Under the pieces are notes generated by a model. That model was given only the letters and a program-made list of their open reading frames with translations. It did not search any database and had not been told where the DNA came from. A stretch of 37,497 nucleotides of DNA. Origin: Methanofollis sp. W23 (GTDB lineage Archaea > Halobacteriota > Methanomicrobia > Methanomicrobiales > Methanofollaceae). The stretch is taken from contig NZ_JAGGMN010000002.1 of assembly GCF_017875325.1 (NCBI RefSeq), forward strand, positions 1-37,497. Reading direction: 5' to 3'. The first letter of the stretch is position 1, and every line of letters begins with the position of its first letter. Shown here piece by piece: positions 1 through 6,935 of the stretch. The position numbers were made by a program, and so were the translations under genes.

Positions 1-95
1 GCCTTACCATGCCGGGCCTCGCCGCGATCCCCTCACCCTCACGGGATCATCGGGGGAAAGCCGTCATGGAGGTCTGACCCTCCACGGCGGTAAAC
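1..95. repeat. Terminal direct repeat (circular overlap)
   Basis: Bases 1-95 are identical to 37403-37497. This is what an assembler leaves when a circular molecule is linearised, so the true circle is about 37402 bp. A linear genome with short terminal repeats, or a circularly permuted one, is less likely but not excluded. The repeat lies inside the pentamer array and hairpin-repeat region described next. Confidence 0.9.
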
Positions 96-238
96 CCTGC
101 CATACCTTGCCTTGCCTTGCCTGGCCAAGCCAAACCTCACCGTACCTTACCTCAGCCTGCCGTGCCTTGATCCCCTCACCCTCGCGGGATCATCGGGGGA
201 AAGCCGTCATGGAGGTCTGACCCTCCACGGCGGTAAAC
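26..238. repeat. 70-bp double-hairpin repeat, two copies
   Basis: A 70-bp unit occurs at 26-95 and 169-238 with one mismatch (A41 versus G184), and again at 37428-37497 as the terminal overlap copy. Each unit holds two potential hairpins. One is GATCCC pairing with GGGATC across an 11-nt loop. The other is TGGAGG pairing with CCTCCA across TCTGAC, extended by GCCG and CGGC outside. The units are separated by C-rich pentamer repeats. Position and structure suggest a cis-acting site (partition, secondary origin, recombination) or a small RNA, but nothing in the sequence decides between these. Confidence 0.8.
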
Positions 239-300
239 TCTGCCATACCTCGCCTAGCGCTGCCATGCCCGGCCTCGCCACACCTTGCCATACCTCGGGC
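96..300. repeat. Degenerate pentanucleotide array (GCCNN)
   Basis: Outside the hairpin units this stretch is a degenerate 5-bp tandem array of the type GCCTT, GCCTG, ACCTC, GCCGT, continuing through the junction from 37341. Open frames across it on the + strand are Pro/Leu/Cys low-complexity translations without start signals, so I treat it as non-coding. With the region to 405 it forms the largest gene-free block around the circle junction. Confidence 0.75.
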
Positions 301-355
301 GCCCCTTCGGAAATAACTCCTCAGAGGCGTATAATATCTTGTCCTCCTCTGTTAT

Positions 356-405
356 CATCTTAGCCTAAGATGTTTACATAGGGGATGTGAGGGATTTCTC
401 ACATC
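356..405. terminator. Two inverted repeats downstream of the 406-705 gene
   Basis: CATCTTAG-C-CTAAGATG at 356-372 is a perfect 17-nt palindrome. GATGTGAG-GGATTT-CTCACATC at 384-405 is a perfect 8-bp stem ending at the base before the stop codon of the minus-strand gene at 406. The second is placed to act as a transcript 3' end or processing hairpin for that operon. The first could be a protein-binding site. Confidence 0.5.
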
Positions 406-705
406 TCAATAGAGCGTTAACTCCAGGCCGCACCGCGAGCAGTAGGCCCGGCGGTCGCCGTCCTCGGACATATATACTCTCAGGAGGTCGCACCCACAGT
501 AGTAGCACGCCACCTTCTCCCGGCCGGTCGTCTCCCGGCCTTCCTGCTTCTCGTAGTGCTCCCCGTAGACCAGATAGTAGAGGGCTCGGTCCTCGCGGTC
601 CTGAGTCGCCTCAGACTCCGGGTACTCCCGCAGCGGTCGGAGGCGCCGTTCTCGCTCCTCCGCAGGCATCTCGGCGACGATCTTCATGATGTCGTCCGGG
701 CTCAT
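406..705 (-). CDS. Small zinc-ribbon protein, unknown function
   Basis: A 99-aa protein. The N-terminal half is charged and helical; the C-terminus carries CYYC and, 21 residues on, CSRC, a treble-clef or zinc-ribbon pair typical of small viral DNA/RNA-binding or adaptor proteins. The start at 705 is chosen because AGGAGG lies 4 nt upstream; an in-frame ATG further upstream lacks this. It is the last gene of a minus-strand cluster (1663-2235, 1198-1650, 968-1126, 723-983, this gene). Function unknown. Confidence 0.65.
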   Translation of the reverse strand: MSPDDIMKIVAEMPAEERERRLRPLREYPESEATQDREDRALYYLVYGEHYEKQEGRETTGREKVACYYCGCDLLRVYMSEDGDRRAYCSRCGLELTLY

Positions 706-722
706 ATTGCCTCCTACCCCCA

Positions 723-983
723 TCAGAACCGCCTCTCCTTGACGCACTCGTCACACGCGAGGAGGACGCAACCGTCCTCCAGGTGGACGATGCTCAGTTG
801 CGCAAGCCGGTCGCAGACCTGGCAGCGCCCCTCGACGTTCAGGCGCTCGAACCGATCCACCCGCCGGTAGGGGCGGATGAACTTCCGGTTGCACCTCGCG
901 CACCCGATGTACTGGCCGGGTGCGGATTTACCGGAATACTCCCATTCGTGCCCGCAGTGCGAGCATATTACGTGTACACCCAT
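723..983 (-). CDS. Double zinc-knuckle protein
   Basis: An 86-aa protein with two Cys pairs in a classical ribbon (CSHC followed by CARC at residues about 8-34) and a second set (CQVC and CDEC) in the C-terminal half. The N-terminal ribbon, reading CGHEWEYSGK then GQYIGC, resembles that of the protein at 33289-33549 (CGHAWNYRGK then DQYICC), so the two are probably paralogous domains. The start at 983 has AGGAG 5 nt upstream. It overlaps the end of the 968-1126 gene by 16 bp, implying coupled translation. Likely nucleic-acid or protein binding; role unknown. Confidence 0.7.
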   Translation of the reverse strand: MGVHVICSHCGHEWEYSGKSAPGQYIGCARCNRKFIRPYRRVDRFERLNVEGRCQVCDRLAQLSIVHLEDGCVLLACDECVKERRF

Positions 984-1126
984 TGCGTCTCCTGTTGCCA
1001 TTCCTTCTGTGTCTCTGCGACCCGGATCGCCTCGTCGATCTGGCGTACCCTGGCGAGGAGGGCTTCGCGCTCTGCTTTCAGGATCGCAATCTCCTCGTCT
1101 AGATCTTCAAAACTCTTTTCGTTCAT
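968..1126 (-). CDS. Short coiled-coil protein (52 aa)
   Basis: This small frame begins MNEKSFEDLDEEIAILKAER and continues as one amphipathic, Glu/Arg-rich helix with heptad-like Leu/Ile spacing, so it is probably a coiled-coil dimer. GGAGG sits 6 nt before the ATG at 1126. Its 3' end overlaps the next gene by 16 bp. It is preceded by a GGAT-hairpin leader like those at 33-36 kb. Function unknown; accessory or oligomerisation protein. Confidence 0.6.
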   Translation of the reverse strand: MNEKSFEDLDEEIAILKAEREALLARVRQIDEAIRVAETQKEWQQETQWVYT

Positions 1127-1132
1127 TGTTTT

Positions 1133-1162
1133 CCTCCTTCGCCGTCCTCAAGAGACGGATCC
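1133..1162 (-). promoter_or_regulatory. GGAT-hairpin leader module
   Basis: On the minus strand the order is GGAT, a 5-bp stem (CCGTC/GACGG, 7-nt loop, plus coordinates 1142-1158), CGAAGGAGG and the start codon of the 52-aa gene. The same order, GGAT - stem-loop - TGAAG - ribosome-binding site, occurs before genes at 33.5-36 kb. A translation-control or RNA-protection element is inferred from position. Confidence 0.5.
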
Positions 1163-1197
1163 GGTAATGCCGGGGGAGAAAATACGCATATGCATTT

Positions 1198-1650
1198 TCA
1201 TCCCTCCCTGTGAAGGACAACTGTGTCCTTCAGCCATGATCCCTCTTCGCAGAGGTAGGCAAAGCCTACCACGTCTCCCTGTGGGAGCGGCGCGGTTAGT
1301 AGGGCGCACCACCCGCAGATCTTCCCGCAGTTGGGGGAGGATAACTGGTGAACGACGGCGGTCTCCCACCCGTCCGGGGACCACCCCCACGGAGGGCAGG
1401 CCTCATATACTGGCGCGAATTCCAATTTTGTCGCGCTCTCCTCCTCCGGGGTGAGGGGGCGGCACTCGTCGTACCCCCCACGGGTCGTCGCGAGGGCGGT
1501 GGGGAGGCGGTACGTGTGTACCTTCCCGTAGCAGTCTGTGACGCGTGCAAACGTCACTGTGTCCTTGAACTTCTGTTCGTCGAACGGCGTCATGCCGTCC
1601 AACGCCCCCCGGCCTGTGCCGGGGATGGCGATCTGGTATACTTCAGTCAT
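1198..1650 (-). CDS. Hypothetical protein (150 aa)
   Basis: I do not recognise this protein. It is a soluble, mixed alpha/beta sequence with four Cys (around CPPWGW and CGKICGWC), aromatic-rich in the middle, without a signal or membrane segment. AGGTG lies 8 nt before the ATG at 1650. It follows the 1663-2235 gene by 12 bp, so they are likely co-transcribed. Confidence 0.6.
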   Translation of the reverse strand: MTEVYQIAIPGTGRGALDGMTPFDEQKFKDTVTFARVTDCYGKVHTYRLPTALATTRGGYDECRPLTPEEESATKLEFAPVYEACPPWGWSPDGWETAVVHQLSSPNCGKICGWCALLTAPLPQGDVVGFAYLCEEGSWLKDTVVLHREG

Positions 1651-1662
1651 ACTTTTTTCACC

Positions 1663-2235
1663 TCATACTCCTACTTTGGCGGGGAGGTCCACGTCCTCCC
1701 CTATGTCCACAAACTCCTCAATCTCATCAATCTCGTCGCGGAACTCGGCGAGTTCCGCATCTATATCCTCCCCCACGTCGGGGAGGACGTACTCGCGATA
1801 GGGGATGAACTCAAGGTTCATCTCCGCGGGGTACCGCATCCCTGCGGAGAGATCCCATCCCTCCATCCCCTCAACGAAGTCCGCACATGCGCGGACGGCT
1901 TCGTTCAGGAGACCCTTCTCATACAGGGCCTCGATCACCCTCCCCTGGAGGGTTTCGGGGTCGCGATACAGTACCAGAGGGAGCGGGAGATGGCCCGCCC
2001 TGAACGTCGCGCAGACGTAGTATGGGTCGTCCCTCGGAAGGGCTCGAACCCATCCCTCCTCGGCCTGTATGGTGATCTCCAGGCCGACAAAGCCGGACTG
2101 GATTTTCCTAACCGCATCCTCGGCAAGGGTCGCCTCGCCGAGGATCATCTCTCTCGCAGAGGCCACGGCCCCCTGCTTCCTCGCCACATGCGCAAGGGAC
2201 GCCGCCCTGCGCTGGGCAATAATTTCCTTCTCCAT
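1663..2235 (-). CDS. Hypothetical acidic protein (190 aa)
   Basis: First gene of the leftward cluster. The N-terminus is a basic helix (MEKEIIAQRRAASLAHVARK); the last 45 residues are strongly acidic (Asp/Glu in more than a third). No family recognised. Two nested ATGs exist, at 2241 and 2235; the second is preferred because AGGTGA is then 5 nt away, whereas it abuts the first. The leader contains a stable hairpin directly ahead of the ribosome-binding site. Possibly a DNA-mimic or regulatory protein, but that is only a guess from the acidity. Confidence 0.6.
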   Translation of the reverse strand: MEKEIIAQRRAASLAHVARKQGAVASAREMILGEATLAEDAVRKIQSGFVGLEITIQAEEGWVRALPRDDPYYVCATFRAGHLPLPLVLYRDPETLQGRVIEALYEKGLLNEAVRACADFVEGMEGWDLSAGMRYPAEMNLEFIPYREYVLPDVGEDIDAELAEFRDEIDEIEEFVDIGEDVDLPAKVGV

Positions 2236-2245
2236 CTCCATCACC

Positions 2246-2300
2246 TGTGGGGCCACTCGCCCCACAATACTACAATTGTAGGTATAGTATATATAATCTT
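2246..2300 (-). promoter_or_regulatory. Promoter with palindrome and 5'-terminal hairpin
   Basis: Reading leftward: a TATA box (TTATATATA near 2290), the 12-bp palindrome CTACAATTGTAG (2270-2281), an initiator-like TAGTATTGTGG, then an 8-bp perfect stem TGTGGGGC/GCCCCACA (2246-2266) ending at the AGGTGA ribosome-binding site. Archaeal TATA spacing puts the RNA start close to the first G of the hairpin, so the transcript would begin with it. The same initiator occurs in the 35.9-36.1 kb promoters. Confidence 0.6.
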
Positions 2301-2414
2301 CTATTTTGATCTGAAGAATTGAATAACATAATATAAATGGCGCAGACTATGGTCGAACTCACTCGAAATAGATCCCGTCCCCCCCTAGAACGGATAGGTT
2401 GTGCAGCATACGAT

Positions 2415-2463
2415 AATGATATATGTTACTAACTACAATGTAACTATGAGGAGCATACAGAGT
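2415..2463 (+). promoter_or_regulatory. Promoter of the 2464-2904 gene
   Basis: A TATA-like GATATATG lies near 2420, followed by TACTAACTACAATGTA at 2427-2442. That 16-mer recurs exactly at 2915-2930 before the next gene. The shared element overlapping or just following the TATA box points to common control of the two genes. Confidence 0.55.
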
Positions 2464-2904
2464 ATGTATGAGATCACGGAAGAAGGGTTCCAGGCTGTGG
2501 TCGGGAAAAGATCAATTGTTTTCCAGAGATCCAATTATGAGGACGGCCGGTATTATTACGAGGGGGAAGCACTCGTCTCTGAATCGGGGCGCTTATCGTT
2601 TGTCGTTCGGTTCCGTACGCGTGAAGAGAATGTGATTCGGTCGCTTCTGATTGATGGTGAGGGGGAGCACGAGGCCCCCGACCTGGTGCTCCCTATCGAC
2701 GAGCAGACGCGCGAGAGATATTATGATTCGATATATCAATATCTCCTTGAGATGCTCATCGTCTCAGTATCGCAGCACCCGCTCACTGAATTTAGGGTAT
2801 TCGGGCACGAATGCATCACAAAAACAGTGAAGCCGGGATCGGGTGCAGGGCATATCTATACCCCCAAGGGTTGGATCGGGTCTACAGTCCAGATCATCAG
2901 GTAA
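2464..2904 (+). CDS. Protein with C-terminal AbrB/DUF2080-like motif
   Basis: A 146-aa protein. The N-terminal 110 residues are an unrecognised beta-rich domain. The C-terminus, SGAGHIYTPKGWIGSTVQIIR, shortened here as GHIYTPKGWIG..VQII, matches the GxSGRIYVPxxWIGxxVxVI signature of the archaeal DUF2080 family, a small AbrB-like swapped-hairpin fold. An ATG at 2446 fits a leaderless transcript; I chose 2464 because AGGAG precedes it. It is likely a DNA-binding regulator acting with 2959-3366, with which it shares promoter elements and the C-terminal motif. Confidence 0.6.
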   Translation: MYEITEEGFQAVVGKRSIVFQRSNYEDGRYYYEGEALVSESGRLSFVVRFRTREENVIRSLLIDGEGEHEAPDLVLPIDEQTRERYYDSIYQYLLEMLIVSVSQHPLTEFRVFGHECITKTVKPGSGAGHIYTPKGWIGSTVQIIR

Positions 2905-2958
2905 TTATTTATACTACTAACTACAATGTAGTTATTAACGCACGGAGTGTGAGAAACA
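2905..2958 (+). promoter_or_regulatory. Promoter/operator with 17-nt palindrome
   Basis: TAACTACA-A-TGTAGTTA at 2918-2934 is a perfect inverted repeat just downstream of TTATTTATA. It contains the 16-mer shared with the upstream promoter. The leader then carries GGAGTGTGAGAAAC before the ATG at 2959, nearly identical to the leader of the pilin gene at 13991. Probable binding site of an autoregulator, perhaps the AbrB-like proteins themselves (inference). Confidence 0.6.
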
Positions 2959-3366
2959 ATGTCTGAAGGGAATTATTTCATCCGGTTTAGGAATTCGCAG
3001 GGCAATGAGTACGAGATCGGTCTCGTCAACGACGAGATCGTGATCGACGTGGGGGAAGGAGGAGTCCTCTCCTTGGAAAGTTACTACAATTACGCGGACG
3101 CAGAGAGGGAGCGGATCTATTTCGAATTCATGGGGACCGAAATCCGGGACTCGATCCGCGAGGCGGCGGAGCACCCCGATCTACCCTATCTCGTCGGGAT
3201 CGAGGAGGAGGATTTGGTCAGCGTCGAGCGGATCACCCCTCGGAAGATAGAGATTGAGGGGTACGAACTCCTCGAAAAGAGGGCGGCGGCGTGCGGCAAC
3301 TCAGGACGCATCTACGTCCCCGCAGACTGGATCGGTCACCGCGTTGCGGTGATCCGGCTCGACTAA
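2959..3366 (+). CDS. Protein with DUF2080-like C-terminus, paralog of 33909-34604
   Basis: A 135-aa protein. Residues 9-90 (RFRNSQGNEYEIGL onward) align by eye with the N-terminal domain of the 33909-34604 protein (RLKNSQGREYEIRL, then matching MxxEIRxxxxE and ITxxDL positions). The C-terminus has GNSGRIYVPADWIGHRVAVI, a clear AbrB/DUF2080-type motif known from archaeal transposon-encoded proteins. A dimeric DNA-binding regulator is likely. The palindrome in its promoter suggests autoregulation. Confidence 0.65.
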   Translation: MSEGNYFIRFRNSQGNEYEIGLVNDEIVIDVGEGGVLSLESYYNYADAERERIYFEFMGTEIRDSIREAAEHPDLPYLVGIEEEDLVSVERITPRKIEIEGYELLEKRAAACGNSGRIYVPADWIGHRVAVIRLD

Positions 3367-3825
3367 TCTCTTTTTTTCTCTGTTTCAGAAACCGCCATGA
3401 CAGGTACGCCAAGAGCAGGGTAGGTAAGGAGGTAAGCCATGGTAGGTACGCAGGCTGAGGAAGGGCGGCAAGATCAACCAATCATCAACAATTTTCAACA
3501 AAAACGTGAGGGAGGAGTTATTTTGCCCGTCTCCTCCCCACCCCAAAATCACATCATGCGCTCAAATGAAGTTGCGGGGATACTCCGCCCAAAGTCGTTA
3601 CCCCGCAACCTAACCCCCGTTACCAGGAGCGTGAGAAGAGACCCTGAAGATCAGAGCCTCATAATCTCCATTGCTCTGGCCTATGATAACGGTTCCGATT
3701 TTTTTCGTATATATTAAATTGAATTTCGTATATATGAAAGTCTGATTGTATCCCAAAATGACCTATACAATCCGCAAAAAATGTATGTACAAGATCTATA
3801 CGTTTGTCAGAGTTTTGTACGCCGC
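3367..3825. other. Non-coding convergent gap with repeats
   Basis: About 460 bp between convergent genes. A T-run (3369-3376) directly after the stop at 3366 is an archaeal-type terminator. At 3400-3460 there is a GGTAG/GGTAA pentamer tract, the complement of the junction array. GTTGCGGGG and CCCCGCAAC (about 3573-3610) form a 9-bp inverted repeat. TTTCGTATATAT occurs twice (about 3703-3737). A 92-codon frame at 3439 has AGGAGGT before its ATG, but its content looks non-coding and the motif lies in the array. Nothing else is supported. Confidence 0.5.
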
Positions 3826-4110
3826 TTAAAATGCGTCGGGATTGTTCGAATGCGTATGATGGTTCCCGCGCTCGTTTTCGGCCATCACGCCAAGGTCAAC
3901 AAATGTAAGGAGGACAAGCACCATCCCCAAAACGAAGACCCCGGCCGCGACGATCTTAACCACAACGCCATAATCCGCGAGGACTCCCACGGGACACGTG
4001 CGGTGGCCGCAACAGTCCCGACCGGCGCAAGCTCCGGCTCCCGCAAGGGAGGGGATGGAGAATAGCAGGATGCCTATGACGGGGATGCCGAGAAGGGTTA
4101 TGGGAATCAT
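3826..4110 (-). CDS. Small membrane protein, last gene of the long leftward operon
   Basis: A 94-aa protein with an N-terminal hydrophobic segment (about residues 2-22, possibly a signal), a Cys-rich loop (CAGRDCCGHRTC, five Cys) and a second membrane helix (about 47-73), then a short polar tail. The ATG overlaps the preceding stop in ATGA. The Cys-rich extracellular loop suggests disulfides or metal. Role unknown; possibly an envelope or superinfection protein. Confidence 0.6.
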   Translation of the reverse strand: MIPITLLGIPVIGILLFSIPSLAGAGACAGRDCCGHRTCPVGVLADYGVVVKIVAAGVFVLGMVLVLLTFVDLGVMAENERGNHHTHSNNPDAF

Positions 4111-4271
4111 CCGCCATCTCCTTTTTGCTTGGATATCTCTGCCTTCACCGCATGCCAGAGGGCTCCGGCGGTCTTGTAGATGGGGTCGTCGCTCCCCTCT
4201 TCGAGCCCGGAAAGAACCGGGTCGAGGTGCTTGAACCGCTCATACGCGGCATGAAGTTCATCCATCGCCAT
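4107..4271 (-). CDS. Short helical protein (54 aa)
   Basis: A mostly helical, acidic peptide, MAMDELHAAYERFKHLDPVL and onward, ending KQKGDGG. Two in-frame ATGs compete (4271 and 4265). It overlaps the upstream gene by 14 bp and the downstream gene by 4 bp, consistent with translational coupling. Family and function not recognised. Confidence 0.5.
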   Translation of the reverse strand: MAMDELHAAYERFKHLDPVLSGLEEGSDDPIYKTAGALWHAVKAEISKQKGDGG

Positions 4272-4512
4272 CGCCCCCAGGAGGAGCCTCCTTGGGGAGA
4301 AGGGCGTCCAGCCGGGCGATCTCCCCATACGTGAGATATGTCTGCATCTCGTGGACCGACAATACCAGCCCGGCGAGGCCCAACGCATAGCCCAGGGCAT
4401 CGCCTGTGTACGCGGCACAGGCTATGAGGGAAAATGATATCACAGCACAGGCTAACCCAGCAATCCGGGCGATTCTCCTTCTGCTCTCAATTTCTTTGGT
4501 TTTCCCTTTCAT
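4258..4512 (-). CDS. Small two-helix membrane protein
   Basis: An 84-aa protein with a basic N-terminus (MKGKTKEIESRRR), two predicted membrane helices (about 14-34 and 37-55) and an acidic, glycine-rich tail. AGGAGG precedes the ATG at 4512 by 8 nt. Topology is likely N-in/C-in. No family recognised. Confidence 0.6.
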   Translation of the reverse strand: MKGKTKEIESRRRIARIAGLACAVISFSLIACAAYTGDALGYALGLAGLVLSVHEMQTYLTYGEIARLDALLPKEAPPGGDGDG

Positions 4513-4524
4513 GATCTATACCTC

Positions 4525-5064
4525 CTAACTGAGCTTGTCCTCTTTTCTTCTCCTGAAATCCGATTCAAACTCGGGTTTCAGTTTTCCCCCGAAGGAAAAC
4601 GGACACTTCCCCCGGACATAGCCCGGACAGTCCCCGTTGTTGCAGGGGCCGTCGTCGCCCTGCGGCCCCGATCTCCGGTGGGGGCAATGGCTGATGGCGC
4701 TCTGTCGGCCAACATACTCCCATCTTCCCCGTCTTTTGTTTTCCTCGGTTTTTCGCTGGAATTTTCTCAACTCGTCATACGTGCAGCGGGGGCAGACCAA
4801 CGTCGGTGCTATCTTTCGGGGGTCGTCCCAAACCACTTCTCGCCCACACTCCGAGCAATAGCGTAGGGCTTCTGGGATCTCGATGTAAGGGGCCACGTCC
4901 TCCTGGTCAACTACAAGGGATCCTTTGCCCTTTGTTTTAACTTCGGCCCACCATTTCGGGTTGTCGGGGGTGCCGTGGTTGCGGATCTCTTCGAACGTGC
5001 CGATGAGCGTGACTGCCACCTGATCGCCGGGGTGGAGGTCGGTTCGTTTTTCAGATGCCATCAT
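4525..5064 (-). CDS. Zinc-ribbon protein with C-terminal Cys cluster
   Basis: A 179-aa soluble protein. The N-terminal 60 residues look like a beta-barrel domain (GDQVAVTLIGTF, VKTKGKGSLVV), followed by a zinc ribbon (CSEC at about 70 and CPRC at about 91), a charged helix and a C-terminal cluster (CPHR, CNNGDCPGY, KCPF). The OB-like N-terminus plus ribbon suggests nucleic-acid binding, but no family match is claimed. GGAG precedes the ATG at 5064; a second ATG at 5061 is possible. Confidence 0.6.
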   Translation of the reverse strand: MMASEKRTDLHPGDQVAVTLIGTFEEIRNHGTPDNPKWWAEVKTKGKGSLVVDQEDVAPYIEIPEALRYCSECGREVVWDDPRKIAPTLVCPRCTYDELRKFQRKTEENKRRGRWEYVGRQSAISHCPHRRSGPQGDDGPCNNGDCPGYVRGKCPFSFGGKLKPEFESDFRRRKEDKLS

Positions 5065-5065
5065 T

Positions 5066-5239
5066 TCACCTCTCCAACTCCTCCTGCCACACCTGCTCTA
5101 CCTCCTCGATGGCGGCTCTCGCCCCATGGGGAGGATGGATGATCGTGCATTTCCCGGAGGGGACGACGATCTCCGGGCCGTCAGGAGTCTCGTGGCGGCA
5201 GACCTTGCCGGAGCACACCCGGCATATGAAGAGAGCCAT
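5066..5239 (-). CDS. Small Cys-containing protein (57 aa)
   Basis: A 57-aa frame starting MALFICRVCSGKVCRHETPD and ending with an acidic helix. The three Cys and one His near the N-terminus could bind a metal. The ATG at 5239 overlaps the TGA of the radical SAM gene (TGATG), so it is translationally coupled to that gene and may serve the same pathway. Unknown family. Confidence 0.5.
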   Translation of the reverse strand: MALFICRVCSGKVCRHETPDGPEIVVPSGKCTIIHPPHGARAAIEEVEQVWQEELER

Positions 5240-5988
5240 CAGCAAACCCCCTCGCAATAGGGCCGAAGATCCTCCTTGATGTAGTAATCGGCACCAAGGC
5301 TCTCTAAGAGGCTCACAACCCCGTTCCCGAAGGCGTGCCAATCGGTCTCCTTCGCTCTCTGGTCGTAGTTCCACTTCCCGACCTTGAACAGGTCGGTATA
5401 GGGCGCCGCCTTCCTGATCAGGCTCATCGTCTGGTCGGGGTCGATCACAGGTTCGCACGACACCCACGTCCTGAACCCACACGCCTTCGCCTTCGCCAGG
5501 GCGTCAAGCCGCTCCTGCGTCGGAGCGGCGCCGGGCTCGTAGAGTTGCCGCTGCGCCTCGTCCTCGAAGGTGAGGGTCGTGGCGCAGGTGACAAGTTCGG
5601 CGTGCCTTTCGAGGATGTCGAAGTCTCGCAGGCTCCTGTTTCCTCCTTTGGTGAGGATCGTGACGGGTTGGTCGAAGGTGAGGAGCATCTTGAGGGCTTC
5701 GCGGGTGATCTTGTGCTCCTCGTCGGCCCGGCAGTAGGGGTCGCAGGTGAAGCAGAGGAGGATGGTTTTGTCGTTGTCTGCTTTGTTGAGCGTGTCGCAG
5801 TCGAGGAGGAGTTTATCCAGAATGTCTTTGCGGGGCTCTGCCGCCGCGAATGCCGGGCGCTTCATGTGGAGGACGCGAGGGCCGTAGCAGTAGGTGCAGC
5901 CGTGGTCGCATCCGCGATACAGGTTCAGGGCGAGGGGGGCGTATTCCCCTGCACGCCCTTTGGGTTCATATATGACTTTCAACTTCAT
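5239..5988 (-). CDS. Radical SAM protein (SplB-like)
   Basis: A 249-aa protein with the radical SAM cluster motif CxxxCxxC at C27, C31 and C34 in the context YRGCDHGCTYCYGPR, which resembles the spore-photoproduct-lyase-like branch often seen in phages. The barrel core continues with LLCFTCDPYC, an ILTKGG strand and a SCEPVIDP segment. It would bind a 4Fe-4S cluster and cleave S-adenosylmethionine; the substrate is unknown. It sits between a C5 methyltransferase, a TGT-like protein and small zinc proteins, so DNA modification or repair is the best contextual guess. AAGGTGA precedes the ATG. Confidence 0.8.
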   Translation of the reverse strand: MKLKVIYEPKGRAGEYAPLALNLYRGCDHGCTYCYGPRVLHMKRPAFAAAEPRKDILDKLLLDCDTLNKADNDKTILLCFTCDPYCRADEEHKITREALKMLLTFDQPVTILTKGGNRSLRDFDILERHAELVTCATTLTFEDEAQRQLYEPGAAPTQERLDALAKAKACGFRTWVSCEPVIDPDQTMSLIRKAAPYTDLFKVGKWNYDQRAKETDWHAFGNGVVSLLESLGADYYIKEDLRPYCEGVC

Positions 5989-6005
5989 TTTTTCACCTTT
6001 CCGTT

Positions 6006-6935
6006 TTACGCATGTGACGTATAGCCCAATTCGATCATGGCGATTCCTCGCAGGATAGGGTAGACCTGTTGCGGCACGACGGCGTTTCCGAGGGCTCGCA
6101 GTCGCTCCACCCGTCCGGAAACCCCATCAACCACTCGACCCACCGAGGGCTCAACTGCCCACTGGCCCCCTCGTGGATCAGAGCACCAGGTATCGAATCC
6201 CGATCCTTCTGTGACTGTGGGAGAGTCGAGTTCTTGGCGTCCTGGGCGCACGGCGTCGGGAACATCGCCGCCGCCTGAATCAATTTCATGGCGTGCCGGG
6301 TTTTCCCGGTATACTCCTTCCCCTTCAGATCTCCGCAGGTCGCATCGAAACGGGTTGGTGTCGGGAACATCGCCACGGCCGTCTGGAGGCCTGGTCCGCC
6401 CTCCCCGTGCACACATTTCCCCGTCGAGGAGTTCGCCCGCGGCGTGGGCCACAACGAACACTCTCTCTCTCTGGTGCGGGGCACCGACGCCCGCAGCCGG
6501 AATATGGAACGGCCGGCAGGTGTAGCCGATACGCTCCAGGTCAGCAATGCAATCGTCGAGTGCCAAGCTGATGATTCCAACAACATTCTCTCCAAACACC
6601 CAAGCGGGCCGGAGCTCCTGCACAATGCGGAGCATTTCCGGCCAGAGGAAACGGTCATCCTCTGTGCCTCGTCGCTGCCCGGCGAGGGAGAACGGCTGGC
6701 ACGGGAACCCGCCGGAGAGGAGGGTCGGGCGTTCGATGCCGGCGTCCCGGAGAGCGTCATTTGTAACGGTTCGCACATCGTCGAATCGTGGGACGTCTGG
6801 CCAGTGTTTCGCGAGGTCTTGCTGGCAGTACGGGTCTTGCTCGACCTGGGCGACGGTGCGGAATCCGGCCCACTCTGCGGCAAGGTCGATCCCGCCAATG
6901 CCAGTGAAGAGGCTGAGGTGTGTGAGGTCATTCAT
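6006..6935 (-). CDS. DNA (cytosine-5) methyltransferase
   Basis: A 309-aa Dcm-family enzyme. Motif I is SLFTGIGGIDLA (residues 8-19); motif IV is the catalytic PCQ (78-80); motif VI is ENV (116-118); motif VIII is QRER (155-158); and motif X is RLRALGNAVVPQQ near the C-terminus. The target-recognition region between VIII and X is about 110 residues, so the enzyme appears complete. There is no restriction endonuclease next to it, so it is probably an orphan that protects the element from host restriction. Its start overlaps the end of 6928-7383 by 8 bp. Confidence 0.92.
   Translation of the reverse strand: MNDLTHLSLFTGIGGIDLAAEWAGFRTVAQVEQDPYCQQDLAKHWPDVPRFDDVRTVTNDALRDAGIERPTLLSGGFPCQPFSLAGQRRGTEDDRFLWPEMLRIVQELRPAWVFGENVVGIISLALDDCIADLERIGYTCRPFHIPAAGVGAPHQRERVFVVAHAAGELLDGEMCARGGRTRPPDGRGDVPDTNPFRCDLRRSEGEGVYRENPARHEIDSGGGDVPDAVRPGRQELDSPTVTEGSGFDTWCSDPRGGQWAVEPSVGRVVDGVSGRVERLRALGNAVVPQQVYPILRGIAMIELGYTSHA

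Noticed and set aside
112-363. Open frame of 83 codons in the pentamer array
   Set aside because: Low-complexity translation of a repeat, no start signal, frames open on several strands.
2338-2430. 31-codon frame starting near 2338 after a TATA-like ATAATATAAAT
   Set aside because: Too short, no family likeness, runs into the promoter of the 2464 gene.
3439-3717. 92-codon frame with AGGAGGT 6 nt before the ATG
   Set aside because: The motif is part of the pentamer tract; the product has no domain-like pattern, and hairpin arms lie inside it. Kept only as a remark under the non-coding gap.
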